NCBI GenBank assembly: GCA_964440115.1
Contig: CAYTPV010000006.1
Span: forward strand, 124,001-188,000
From: JAEWWD01 sp964440115
GTDB taxonomy: Bacteria; Bacillota; Clostridia; Christensenellales; CAG-138
Reading direction: 5' to 3'
Length of the DNA: 64,000 nucleotides
Of the stretch, positions 33,967-42,860 are shown piece after piece. Position 1 is the stretch's first letter. Each line of letters begins with the position of its first letter. Both the position numbers and the translations under genes were made by a program. Below the pieces are notes generated by a model. That model made no database searches. It saw only the letters and a program-made list of their open reading frames with translations, and had not been told where the DNA came from.

Positions 33967-34968
33967 TTGACTGAGATGAACTTAACACAGGAGGAACAGC
34001 TCAACAGTCCGGATCTGCGGACGCAAGCGCTGCTTCCTGTACAATCAATGGACGAGCAAATACGGCTGTTCGGCGTTTTTGACGAAAATCTGGAAATACT
34101 GCAGGCCGAAACCGGCGCGCATATCAGCACCGCTACGGACAGCATACGCGTGGAAGGCGAACCGGAAGCCGTGGAGCTATGCTCCGTTGTACTGGACAAG
34201 CTTCTGCAGATGCTGCGCAAAGGGGAGCCCATCAATCGCAGCCGTATTCGATATGCTGTGGATCTCGCCAAAGAGGGCAATGCCGACATGATCGAACAGA
34301 TCATGGGAGACGTAATTGCCATCACCAACCGCGGGCGGCAGATCAAATGCAAAACGCTTGGGCAAAAACGCTATGTGCAGGCATTGAAGGAATATGATCT
34401 TGTATTTGGAGTTGGGCCAGCCGGCACGGGAAAAACCTATCTCGCGGTGGCAATGGCCGTTCTTGCGTTTAAGAATAAAGAGGTCGACCGAATTATTCTT
34501 ACGCGTCCGGCAGTCGAGGCGGGGGAGAAGCTTGGCTTTTTGCCGGGTGATCTGCAGAACAAGGTGGACCCCTACCTGCGCCCGCTGCATGACGCGCTCA
34601 ACGATTTTTTGGGCAGCGAGTCTTATCGCAGCCTGCTAGAACGAGGCGCTGTGGAAGTCGCTCCGCTCGCGTATATGCGCGGACGTACACTCAATAACGC
34701 CTACATCATATTGGATGAGGCGCAGAACTGTACAATCGAGCAAATGAAAATGTTCCTGACGCGATTTGGCGAGGGTTCCCGCGTGGTCGTAACGGGCGAT
34801 ATCACGCAAATCGACCTTCCGCAGGATAGAAAAAGCGGTTTGATCCATGCCCTGGGGGTATTGGAGGATGTGGAAGGCATTTCACAGATTTACTTAACAC
34901 ACAAAGATGTCGTACGGCACGATCTTGTGCAGCGCATCATCCGTGCTTATGAGAAGCGGAGGAATTGA
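33967..34968 (+). CDS. phoH: PhoH family ATPase/nuclease-like protein
   Basis: 333 residues. The N-terminal third is KH-like (LEILQAETGAHISTATDSIRVEG). The ATPase core has Walker A GVGPAGTGKTYLAVAMAV and Walker B-type YIILDEAQNCT. This is the PhoH (YqfE) group found between yqfD and pgpH in Firmicutes, linked to RNA metabolism by its YbeY neighbour. TTG 33967 is chosen (AGGCAGGG six bases upstream); ATG 33976 is an alternative. Confidence 0.95.
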   Translation: MTEMNLTQEEQLNSPDLRTQALLPVQSMDEQIRLFGVFDENLEILQAETGAHISTATDSIRVEGEPEAVELCSVVLDKLLQMLRKGEPINRSRIRYAVDLAKEGNADMIEQIMGDVIAITNRGRQIKCKTLGQKRYVQALKEYDLVFGVGPAGTGKTYLAVAMAVLAFKNKEVDRIILTRPAVEAGEKLGFLPGDLQNKVDPYLRPLHDALNDFLGSESYRSLLERGAVEVAPLAYMRGRTLNNAYIILDEAQNCTIEQMKMFLTRFGEGSRVVVTGDITQIDLPQDRKSGLIHALGVLEDVEGISQIYLTHKDVVRHDLVQRIIRAYEKRRN

Positions 34969-34991
34969 ACGCGGTAACAAAGGAGGATGGC

Positions 34992-37142
34992 ATGGCGCAT
35001 AAAGCAGAGAATAAAGAACGGATCGGGCTCATACCAGCCATCATTCTGGCACTGGTGTTTGTGGTTTTTTATCTCTCAGCCTTGGCCGCTTTGACACCAA
35101 AGAGATATGATATTGCTGTGGGCGCGCAAGCGGAACAAACGTTCACCGCACCGCGCTCCATTGTGGATGAATCTGCAACGCAAGCGCTTCAGGAAGCCGC
35201 GCGCAACGGGACTAAGACGGTCTATAAGCTCGATCAGTCTCTCATAAACCAATACACGCAGGGTGCGGCAAAGTTCTTCAGTGATATCGACGCGTTTCGG
35301 CTGGAGGCTGATACGCTGCGCGCTGCACGCATTTCCGGTACCGGTATAAAAGCGGATGGGGCACTTTCCAAAGCGGAATGGCAGAAACTGCTTTCGGAGC
35401 AGGATCTGCAGCAGCTTCTTGCTCGTTTTTCTGTGCCGCTTTCTATTGACGAAGGCTGGTGGCTGCTGCAGGTCGAGGATAGTGAGCTGCAGCGTCTGCA
35501 GGATGCCGTGCTGCCCAAACTAACCGTATCCTTACAGAACGGGTTGGAAGAACGGCTGCTTACAGCCCGCAAGACGGCGTTTATGCAGGAACTGAATGCA
35601 ACTACCCTGTCGGATACTTTAAAAGCCATAGGGCAGAAGGTATTGGAATCATATCTCAAGCCGACTTTTGTTCCCGATGAAACTGCGACGGCACTTGCCC
35701 GCGATGAGGCCGCCGCTGCAGTGAAGCCGGTCGAGGTCAAGCGCGGCGATGTAATCGTGCGGCAGGGTGAAACCGTTTCCAAGCTGGAGTATGATCTGCT
35801 TTACGACTTGGATTTAGTGCGGGCCGGCCGGTCGGATACCATGCTGGATGTGGGCGCCGCACTGTTCCTGATCTGCCTGTTTGCAGGGTTCGCAGCGTTT
35901 CTTGTATTGTACAGGCGGCGTGTTGCGGCAAGCCGTAAATACATGCTGATACTGAGCGTCATGCTCACACTAACAGCGCTGCTGGCCTTAGGGCTGCAAA
36001 GAATGGACGCCCGTATCACGCCGGGCCTGATTGGCGTCATGCTCATTGCGCTGCTGGTGGACGGACGTACCGCGATGGCAGCAAATGTGCTGCTGGCTGT
36101 TTTCATAGGTTGGATAGCGGGGGGCAGGGGCTCGGATCTATTAGGCTTCGAGTCCGCCGTTATGATGTTTTCCATGCTCTCTTCAGGGCTGGTAGCCGTT
36201 TATTTGCTGCGCCGCTGCGAAAAACGCGGTACAATCATTACAGCCGGTTTTTTCTCAGGAGTGGCGGCTGCGCTGGTGATCGTTTCCGCATACGTGATGG
36301 ATGGACGGGCACTCGGCGAGATATTAATTTCCGCAGCGTGGGCACTGGGCAGCAGCGTGCTTTCTGCCGTACTGGTAGTCGGTTCGCTGTCTCTTTGGGA
36401 AAACGCTTTTGATGTTGCCACGAGCGCGCGGCTTTCGGAACTTTCCAATGCCAATCATCCGTTGCTGCGGCAGCTTCTTACGGAAGCGCCCGGTACCTAC
36501 CATCATTCTATGATGACTGCGGCGCTTGCGGAAAGCGCGGCGGAGGCTGTGGACGCGGACGCTTTGCTTGCGCGCGTTGGCGCATATTATCATGACGTTG
36601 GGAAGCTGCGCAGGCCGTTGTACTTCAAGGAGAACCAAAAACCGGGGGATAATATTCACGATACGCTGCCTGCCGCGGAGAGCGCAGCCATAATTCTCGC
36701 GCATCAGAAGGACGGCGTAATGCTGTTGAACAAGCATAAAATGCCCTCCGCTGTCGTACAGATCGCATTCGAGCACCATGGGACTACGATGGCCGCTTAT
36801 TTTTACCAGAAGGCAGTGCATGAGAACGGAGGCAAGCTCGTTTCCCAAAAGAATTACCGTTATCCGGGCGCTCGGCCGAGCACCAAGGAAAGCGCGATCG
36901 TGTTGCTGGCGGATAGCTGCGAGGCGGCGGTTCGGTCCCTTGATTCTCCGTCGCGGGAAGCAGTGGAGGAAACGGTAGAGAAAATTGTGAAAAGTAAGAT
37001 GGATGACGGTCAGCTTTCCGCAGCGCCGCTCACACTTAGGGAGTTATACATGATTGAGCAAAGCTTCCTGCGCACGTTCAGCGGGTTGCTGCATGAGCGC
37101 ATCGCGTATCCGGAATTGCAGGATAAGGGAGGCACAGCGTGA
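34992..37142 (+). CDS. pgpH: 7TM-HD membrane protein, PgpH-type c-di-AMP phosphodiesterase
   Basis: 716 residues: one N-terminal membrane helix, an extracytoplasmic domain of about 240 residues, a seven-helix block (about 285-475) and a C-terminal HD domain. The HD domain shows the metal residues H504/H505 (GTYHHSMM), H534-D535 (YYHDVGK) and HHGTTMAAYFY. PgpH in Listeria hydrolyses cyclic di-AMP; the same role is likely. ATG 34992 follows AAAGGAGG. It overlaps ybeY by four bases. Confidence 0.93.
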   Translation: MAHKAENKERIGLIPAIILALVFVVFYLSALAALTPKRYDIAVGAQAEQTFTAPRSIVDESATQALQEAARNGTKTVYKLDQSLINQYTQGAAKFFSDIDAFRLEADTLRAARISGTGIKADGALSKAEWQKLLSEQDLQQLLARFSVPLSIDEGWWLLQVEDSELQRLQDAVLPKLTVSLQNGLEERLLTARKTAFMQELNATTLSDTLKAIGQKVLESYLKPTFVPDETATALARDEAAAAVKPVEVKRGDVIVRQGETVSKLEYDLLYDLDLVRAGRSDTMLDVGAALFLICLFAGFAAFLVLYRRRVAASRKYMLILSVMLTLTALLALGLQRMDARITPGLIGVMLIALLVDGRTAMAANVLLAVFIGWIAGGRGSDLLGFESAVMMFSMLSSGLVAVYLLRRCEKRGTIITAGFFSGVAAALVIVSAYVMDGRALGEILISAAWALGSSVLSAVLVVGSLSLWENAFDVATSARLSELSNANHPLLRQLLTEAPGTYHHSMMTAALAESAAEAVDADALLARVGAYYHDVGKLRRPLYFKENQKPGDNIHDTLPAAESAAIILAHQKDGVMLLNKHKMPSAVVQIAFEHHGTTMAAYFYQKAVHENGGKLVSQKNYRYPGARPSTKESAIVLLADSCEAAVRSLDSPSREAVEETVEKIVKSKMDDGQLSAAPLTLRELYMIEQSFLRTFSGLLHERIAYPELQDKGGTA

Positions 37143-37573
37143 TACGTTTGGATGATGAAACAGACGCTTTAAGCGCGCAAGAGATTGCGTGTATAGAAAA
37201 TGCTGCGAATACGGCGTTGACTGCGCACAATAAACGGGGCAGCGTGGATATTCTTGCTGTGATGCCTTCGCGGATACAAGCTTTAAACAGAGAATACAGA
37301 AGCATTGACAGAGTGACGGATGTACTGAGCTTTCCGTCTGTGGAAGCGGGTCAGACGCCTTCTGACGGTTTTTGGGGGGATATCGTGCTTTGCCCGTCGT
37401 GCGCGGCGGAACAGGCTGAAGAATACGGACATTCTCTCATGCGAGAACTTGCGTTTCTTACGGTGCACGGCATGCTGCACCTGTTTGGATTTGATCATAT
37501 AGAGCCTGAGGATGAGACTGTTATGATATCGGAACAGAAGCTGATACTGGAAAGGATGGGATTGCCCAGATGA
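37139..37573 (+). CDS. ybeY: Endoribonuclease YbeY (rRNA maturation)
   Basis: 144 residues. Zinc motif HGMLHLFGFDH and the RVTDVLSFP block are intact. It acts in 16S rRNA 3'-end processing and ribosome quality control. GTG start overlapping the pgpH stop (GTGA). Overlaps cdd by four bases. Confidence 0.95.
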   Translation: MIRLDDETDALSAQEIACIENAANTALTAHNKRGSVDILAVMPSRIQALNREYRSIDRVTDVLSFPSVEAGQTPSDGFWGDIVLCPSCAAEQAEEYGHSLMRELAFLTVHGMLHLFGFDHIEPEDETVMISEQKLILERMGLPR

Positions 37574-37986
37574 ATCGAACCATACACGAATTGGAGATAA
37601 AGAACCTTCTGCGATTGGCGAATGAAGCCATGGACCGCGCCTATGCGCCATATTCCGGATATCGCGTGGGGGCATGCCTGAAAGGGGCGTCCGGCGCGTA
37701 CTATTTGGGCTGTAACGTTGAAAATGCTTCTTATTCCGCTACTAACTGCGCAGAGCGCACCGCTGTATACAAAGCCGTATCTGAAGCGGAACGCGGATTC
37801 GATGCAATCGCCATAGTATCGACAGGCGATCAGCCGACAGTACCGTGCGGGGTGTGTCTGCAGGTACTTTCGGAATTCTGTGAGCCGGAAATGCCCATTA
37901 TTTGTGCAAACCGCAGCGGAAAATATCAGCTGTATTCTCTTGAAACACTGCTGCCGCATCCGTTTGTGGGGAAAGAGATAAAATGA
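37570..37986 (+). CDS. cdd: Cytidine deaminase
   Basis: 138 residues. The zinc and catalytic residues are in NCAERTAVYKA and VPCGVCLQVLSEF. Deaminates cytidine and deoxycytidine in pyrimidine salvage. In Bacillus dgkA lies between ybeY and cdd; here the two genes overlap directly, so dgkA is missing at this place. Confidence 0.96.
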   Translation: MNRTIHELEIKNLLRLANEAMDRAYAPYSGYRVGACLKGASGAYYLGCNVENASYSATNCAERTAVYKAVSEAERGFDAIAIVSTGDQPTVPCGVCLQVLSEFCEPEMPIICANRSGKYQLYSLETLLPHPFVGKEIK

Positions 37987-38879
37987 CAGCGGCTTCTTAT
38001 AAAAGCGGATTTATTTCCATCATCGGATGCCCCAATGTAGGCAAATCCACGCTTCTGAACCGGTTGGTCGGGCAGAAGATTGCTATCGTATCTCCCCGTG
38101 CGCAGACGACGCGCAACAGAATCACCGGCGTACTGACCCGGACGGGTTACCAGATGGTGTTTCTGGATACGCCCGGTGTCGCAGCACCAAAGAACCGATT
38201 GGGCGAGTATATGCGCCGTGTCGCGTATTCTGCGCTGGACGAAGTGGAAGCCGTATTATATCTGGTGGACCCGGTCAACGGGCTGCGTGAGCGCGATAAG
38301 GCGCTTGTTGAGCGGATAAAGCAGGCGAAAGCGCCCAAGATAGGTGTTATTAATAAAATCGACTGCGCTTCCCTGTCGCAGGTGGAAGAAGCAGAATCGT
38401 TTCTATCGGAAGCCGCGTGCTTTGACCACGTAATCCGTGTAAGCGCACAGGATGGAACGGGAGTGGCGGCGCTCGAGGAACTGCTTCGGGGATACCTTGT
38501 CGAGGGGCCGCAGTATTTTCCTGACGATATGGTTACGGATCTTCCGGAGCGCGTGATCTGCGCCGAACTGATCCGTGAAAAGACACTGCTGCTGCTTCGC
38601 GAAGAGGTTCCGCACGGCGTAGGCGTAGAAGTGGATAAAATGTCTGTGCGCGAAGACGGCAGTATGACGGATATTTGGGCTACTATTTACTGCGAACGAG
38701 ACGGACACAAAGGCATTGTCATCGGTAAAGGCGGCGCCATGCTGCGCAGAATCGGCGAGACTGCCAGGAAAGATATGGAATGGATGCTGGGCACGCAGGT
38801 TAACCTGCAGCTGTATGTAAAGGTGCGTGAAGACTGGCGCAACAGTACAACGGCGCTGCGTGAGTTGGGCTACGAATAG
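37983..38879 (+). CDS. era: GTPase Era
   Basis: 298 residues. G1 GCPNVGKST, G2/switch region, G3 DTPG, G4 NKID, and a C-terminal KH domain with GHKGIVIGKGGAMLRRIG. Binds the 16S rRNA 3' end during 30S assembly. Four-base overlap with cdd, no gap for a separate ribosome site. Confidence 0.97.
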   Translation: MTAASYKSGFISIIGCPNVGKSTLLNRLVGQKIAIVSPRAQTTRNRITGVLTRTGYQMVFLDTPGVAAPKNRLGEYMRRVAYSALDEVEAVLYLVDPVNGLRERDKALVERIKQAKAPKIGVINKIDCASLSQVEEAESFLSEAACFDHVIRVSAQDGTGVAALEELLRGYLVEGPQYFPDDMVTDLPERVICAELIREKTLLLLREEVPHGVGVEVDKMSVREDGSMTDIWATIYCERDGHKGIVIGKGGAMLRRIGETARKDMEWMLGTQVNLQLYVKVREDWRNSTTALRELGYE

Positions 38880-38887
38880 CGCAGCGG

Positions 38888-38961
38888 CCCTTTGCCGAAA
38901 TTTGCTTTTCATGGGAATGCGTAAAGCGTGGCAGAATAAGCGAAACTAATCGGCAAAAGGG
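38888..38961 (+). promoter_or_regulatory. Long-range inverted repeat covering the yqzL ribosome site
   Basis: CCCTTTGCCGA (38888-38898) pairs with TCGGCAAAAGGG (38950-38961; one bulge). The 3' arm includes the purine-rich ribosome site AAAAGGGGG of yqzL, so the fold would hide it. Confidence 0.4.
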
Positions 38962-38972
38962 GGCGCTTTGCG

Positions 38973-39086
38973 ATGAAAAAAACAAAAGTCAAGAAAGCCT
39001 GGCGTGAATTCTCGCAAACGGGGGCAGTTGGCGCATATCTGACATATCGCGCCATGCTGACCCAGGAAAACAAGCAGCCGGACTAA
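38973..39086 (+). CDS. yqzL: Small YqzL-family protein
   Basis: 37 residues. The core AWREFSQTGAVGAYLTYRAM matches YqzL (FSQTG...YL), a tiny protein encoded between era and recO in Bacillus, which is exactly the place here. Function unknown. ATG 38973 is nine bases after AAAAGGGGG. A terminator follows 50 bases later. Confidence 0.75.
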   Translation: MKKTKVKKAWREFSQTGAVGAYLTYRAMLTQENKQPD

Positions 39087-39135
39087 TTGGTTGCTGCCGC
39101 TGACCGAAACTCATTTTTGCAAGCGGTATGATTTG

Positions 39136-39160
39136 AAAATGCCGCGTAAAGCGGCATTTT
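39136..39160 (+). terminator. Terminator between yqzL and recO
   Basis: AAAATGCCGC, loop GTAAA, GCGGCATTTT: perfect 10-bp stem. Confidence 0.8.
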
Positions 39161-39193
39161 GCACATGTGATTGGTTCGGGGGAGGCGGGGAGT

Positions 39194-39952
39194 ATGGCGT
39201 ATCTGACGGTGACGGGAATCGTTACCCGGTATGTGAATTATAAAGACAACGACCGGATACTGACTTTGTTCACGCGTGAGATGGGACGTATTGATGCACG
39301 CGCAAGAGGCTGCAGAAGGCCGAAAAGTCCGCTGCTTGCCTGTTCGCAGCCGTTTGTATTCGGAGAGTTTCAGATATTTGCCGGGAAGGACAGGTATTCG
39401 ATCGACCAATGCGACGTCAGGGAAACATTCTATCCGATACGGGAAGATATGGATCGGTTTGCCGTAGGGTCCATGATGCTCTCACTTTCACAGCATGCAG
39501 TACAGGAGGGGGAGTCGAATTCTGATTTATTTTCACTGCTGTATCACGGACTGAGCTTTTTGTGTTATGGTGAAGCCGAGCCGCTGGATATCGGCCTGTG
39601 CTTTGCAACCCGGTATGTGCAGGCGACGGGGTTCTGCCCGGTGATTACATACTGTTCAGCCTGCGGCGCAGATCTTCGTACGATGCATACGGTGTGCTTC
39701 GACCCGCGCACGGGCGGCGCGCTGTGCGATGACTGCGCAAAACTCGAAGGCGCTCCAAACAGCGTTTCCTGCCTGACGCTTGAGGCAATGCGTCGTATGC
39801 TGCTGATGGAGGATAAAGATATGGATCGCGTCCGATTGCCGGACAGTGTTCGCTATGAGCTGCACACCCTGCTGGAACAATATTGCGCCCATGTGTTCGA
39901 ACGGGAAAGCAAACCCCTCGCAGCACTCAAACCACTGTTGCGAACGGGCTGA
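39194..39952 (+). CDS. recO: DNA repair protein RecO
   Basis: 252 residues: N-terminal OB fold (GIVTRYVNYKDNDRILTLFTREMGRI), helical middle (LCFATRYVQATGFCPVI) and a four-cysteine zinc site (CSAC ... CDDC). Loads RecA with RecF/RecR. ATG 39194 is preferred for its GGGGGAGGCGGGG site. The terminator upstream suggests transcription partly independent of the yqfC-yqzL run. Confidence 0.95.
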   Translation: MAYLTVTGIVTRYVNYKDNDRILTLFTREMGRIDARARGCRRPKSPLLACSQPFVFGEFQIFAGKDRYSIDQCDVRETFYPIREDMDRFAVGSMMLSLSQHAVQEGESNSDLFSLLYHGLSFLCYGEAEPLDIGLCFATRYVQATGFCPVITYCSACGADLRTMHTVCFDPRTGGALCDDCAKLEGAPNSVSCLTLEAMRRMLLMEDKDMDRVRLPDSVRYELHTLLEQYCAHVFERESKPLAALKPLLRTG

Positions 39953-39987
39953 ACATGCAGGAAATCCTGCACAAAACCAATTTTTTA

Positions 39988-40016
39988 TTGCCTTTTTCGG
40001 GTGGGCGGGATATAAT
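39988..40016 (+). promoter_or_regulatory. Sigma-A promoter of ppdK
   Basis: TTGCCT, 17-base spacer, perfect TATAAT. Predicted start near 40023 gives a leader of about 110 bases. Confidence 0.75.
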
Positions 40017-40026
40017 AATTAGGCTT

Positions 40027-40070
40027 AAAGCGAACGTTTCGCTTTTTGCGCAGGAATTCCTGCGATTTTT
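40027..40070 (+). promoter_or_regulatory. Two tandem hairpins with U-tracts in the ppdK leader
   Basis: Hairpin 1: AAAGCGAA, loop CGT, TTCGCTTT then TTT. Hairpin 2: CGCAGG, loop AATT, CCTGCG then ATTTTT. Both lie within the first ~45 bases of the predicted transcript. They may attenuate transcription or protect the 5' end. Confidence 0.5.
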
Positions 40071-40131
40071 ACGAAACAAAATGAAGCATTTGTACAATCC
40101 GCATAAATATTTTTGTATGGGAGGAAATTAG

Positions 40132-42771
40132 ATGGCTCACAAGTACGTATATCTTTTCAACGAGGGTAATGCGCAAATGCGCAACCTTTTAGGCGGCAAA
40201 GGCGCAAACCTTGCCGAAATGACAGGATTAGGCCTCCCCGTACCGTTTGGATTTACGATTACAACAGAAGCATGCACGCAGTACTATGAAGACGATCGCA
40301 CCATCAATGATGAAATCTTAAAGCAGATTTTTGAAGCCGTTGAAAAGCTTGAAAAAGTCGCTGGCAAGAAATTCGGCGATGTGAGTAATCCGTTCCTTTG
40401 CTCCGTGCGTTCCGGTGCCCGCGCTTCCATGCCGGGCATGATGGATACCATTCTCAACCTCGGCTTGAATGACGAAACCGTAGAAGGTCTCGCGAAACTG
40501 ACCGATAATCCGCGCTTTGCCTACGATAGCTATCGCCGCTTTATCCAGATGTTCAGCGATGTCGTCATGGAAGTGGAAAAAGCGAAGTTCGATGAAATCC
40601 TCGATGCAGTCAAGCATGAAAACAACTGCAAACTGGATACGGAACTGACTGCCGATAACCTCAAGGAAGTCGTCAAGCGCTATAAGAAGCTCTATCGTGA
40701 AGAAAAGGGCCATGATTTCCCGCAGGATCCCAAGGAACAGCTCCTCGAATCCGCCAAAGCCGTTTTCCGCAGCTGGGACAACCCCCGTGCTATCGTATAC
40801 CGCCGCATGAACGACATCCCCTCCGATTGGGGTACCGCCGTCAACGTGCAGGCCATGGTATTCGGCAATATGGGCAATGACTCCGGTACCGGCGTTGCGT
40901 TCACGCGCAATCCTTCCACCGGAGAAAACAAGCTTTACGGCGAGTTCCTGATGAACGCGCAGGGCGAAGATGTCGTGGCCGGTATCCGCACGCCGATGCC
41001 CATTGACGAAATGAAGAAGATCATGCCCGAAGTGTATGACCAATTCACCAAGATCGCGCTGACGCTCGAAAAGCATTACCGCGACATGCAGGATATGGAA
41101 TTCACCATCGAGCGCAGTAAGCTCTTCATGCTGCAGACGCGTAACGGAAAGCGTACCGCTGCCGCCGCCTTACAGGTTGCCGTCGATCTCGTTAACGAAG
41201 GCATGATCACTGAAGAAGAAGCCCTGCTCAAGATCGATCCGCGTTCTCTTGACTCCCTGCTGCATCCCACTTTTGATACCGCGCAGCTCAAGAAGACCAA
41301 ACCCGTCGCGCATGGCCTGCCGGCATCCCCGGGAGCAGCCTGCGGCCGCGTATACTTTACCGCAGCAGACGCGATTGATGCCGTCAAGCGCGGTGAAAAG
41401 GTCATATTGGTTCGTCTTGAGACTTCCCCCGAAGATATCGAGGGCATGTACGCTTCCGAAGGCATACTGACCGCCCGCGGCGGTATGACTTCCCACGCGG
41501 CGGTTGTCGCGCGCGGCATGGGTACCTGCTGCGTAGCAGGCTGTTCCGAGATTACGGTTGTGGAAAAGAACCATACGTTCGTCACCGCCGAAGGCAAGAC
41601 CTTCAAGGAAGGAGATTGGATCTCTCTGGACGGTTCTACCGGCAATGTTTACGGTGAGAAGATCAGCACCGTGGAAGCTGCTGTTTCCGGCAACTTCGCC
41701 ACCATAATGGGCTGGGCCGATAAAACCCGCAAGCTTAAGGTGCGTACCAATGCCGATACTCCGCACGATGCAGAGCAGGCTGTCAAATTCGGCGCGCAGG
41801 GCATCGGTCTGTGCCGCACAGAGCATATGTTCTTCGGCGAAGGTCGTATCCCCGCTATCCGCGAAATGATCGTTGCCAAGGATGAACCGGGCCGCCGTAA
41901 GGCACTGGGCAAGCTTCTGCCCATGCAGCGCAGCGACTTCAAAGGTATCTACAAGGCGATGGGCGAGTATCCTGTTACCGTCCGTCTGCTGGATCCCCCG
42001 CTGCATGAGTTCCTGCCCGTGTTGGACGCGGACATCAAGGCGCTTGCAGATGAAATGGGCATCACGTTTGACGAACTCAAAGCCACCGTTGCCAGCCTGC
42101 ATGAGCTGAACCCCATGCTGGGCCACCGCGGCTGCCGCCTTGCGGTTACCTATCCTGAAATTGCCGAGATGCAGGCACGTGCTATCATTGAGGCCGCTAT
42201 TGAAGTCAGGCAGGAAACCGGTCTGAATATCGTTCCCGAAATCATGATCCCTCTCGTTGGAGACTCCAAGGAGTTCCAGTTCGTGAAGCAGGTCGTCGAT
42301 AAGACAGCCCGCGAGGTCATGGAAGAGCGCAAGATCACCATTACCTACCTCGTGGGTACCATGATCGAAGTGCCGCGCGCTGCTCTCGTTGCGGATACCA
42401 TCGCAAAGACTGCAGAATTCTTCTCGTTTGGCACCAACGACCTTTCCCAGATGACGTTCGGCTTCAGCCGCGACGACGCTGGCAAGTTCTTGGATGATTA
42501 TTATAAGAAGAAGATATTCGAATCCGATCCCTTCGCACGCGTTGATCAGGATGGCGTTGGCAAGCTCATGCAAATGGCTTGCGAACTTGGACGCAAGGTG
42601 CGCCCTGAAATCAAGCTGGGCATCTGCGGCGAACATGGCGGCGATCCTTCTTCCATCGAATTCTGCCATAAGCTCGGCCTGAACTACGTATCCTGCTCGC
42701 CTTTCCGCGTGCCCATCGCGCGTTTGGCTGCGGCGCAGGCTACCATTAAGGAAAAGCAGGGCAATCTGTAA
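40132..42771 (+). CDS. ppdK: Pyruvate, phosphate dikinase
   Basis: 879 residues; interconverts pyruvate + ATP + Pi and PEP + AMP + PPi, a key glycolytic or gluconeogenic step in anaerobes. N-terminal ATP-grasp domain (GGKGANLAEMTGLGLPVPFGFTI), central phospho-histidine H455 in GGMTSHAAVVARGMG, and C-terminal PEP-binding TIM barrel (GICGEHGGDPSSIEFCHKLGLNYVSCSPFRVPIARLAAAQ). GGGAGG precedes ATG 40132. Codon choice is strongly biased to C/G-ending codons compared with its neighbours, a sign of high expression. A terminator follows. Confidence 0.98.
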   Translation: MAHKYVYLFNEGNAQMRNLLGGKGANLAEMTGLGLPVPFGFTITTEACTQYYEDDRTINDEILKQIFEAVEKLEKVAGKKFGDVSNPFLCSVRSGARASMPGMMDTILNLGLNDETVEGLAKLTDNPRFAYDSYRRFIQMFSDVVMEVEKAKFDEILDAVKHENNCKLDTELTADNLKEVVKRYKKLYREEKGHDFPQDPKEQLLESAKAVFRSWDNPRAIVYRRMNDIPSDWGTAVNVQAMVFGNMGNDSGTGVAFTRNPSTGENKLYGEFLMNAQGEDVVAGIRTPMPIDEMKKIMPEVYDQFTKIALTLEKHYRDMQDMEFTIERSKLFMLQTRNGKRTAAAALQVAVDLVNEGMITEEEALLKIDPRSLDSLLHPTFDTAQLKKTKPVAHGLPASPGAACGRVYFTAADAIDAVKRGEKVILVRLETSPEDIEGMYASEGILTARGGMTSHAAVVARGMGTCCVAGCSEITVVEKNHTFVTAEGKTFKEGDWISLDGSTGNVYGEKISTVEAAVSGNFATIMGWADKTRKLKVRTNADTPHDAEQAVKFGAQGIGLCRTEHMFFGEGRIPAIREMIVAKDEPGRRKALGKLLPMQRSDFKGIYKAMGEYPVTVRLLDPPLHEFLPVLDADIKALADEMGITFDELKATVASLHELNPMLGHRGCRLAVTYPEIAEMQARAIIEAAIEVRQETGLNIVPEIMIPLVGDSKEFQFVKQVVDKTAREVMEERKITITYLVGTMIEVPRAALVADTIAKTAEFFSFGTNDLSQMTFGFSRDDAGKFLDDYYKKKIFESDPFARVDQDGVGKLMQMACELGRKVRPEIKLGICGEHGGDPSSIEFCHKLGLNYVSCSPFRVPIARLAAAQATIKEKQGNL

Positions 42772-42793
42772 ACCTATAAGCAGTTGCAAAACG

Positions 42794-42828
42794 CACAATC
42801 CGGCGAAATATTCGCCGGATTGTGTTCT
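42794..42828 (+). terminator. Terminator after ppdK
   Basis: CACAATCCGGCGAA, loop ATA, TTCGCCGGATTGTG then TTCT: perfect 14-bp stem. Confidence 0.85.
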
Positions 42829-42860
42829 ATCTACAGCATTTGATTTGTTAAACTGGAAAG

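Noticed and set aside
36324..36848. 174-codon open frame opposite pgpH
   Set aside because: Antisense shadow of the HD-domain region, with no supporting signal.
41170..42798. Open frame of 542 codons on the minus strand opposite ppdK
   Set aside because: It lies wholly antisense to a certain, highly biased gene; strong C/G third-base use in ppdK removes stops on the other strand. No ribosome site or family pattern.
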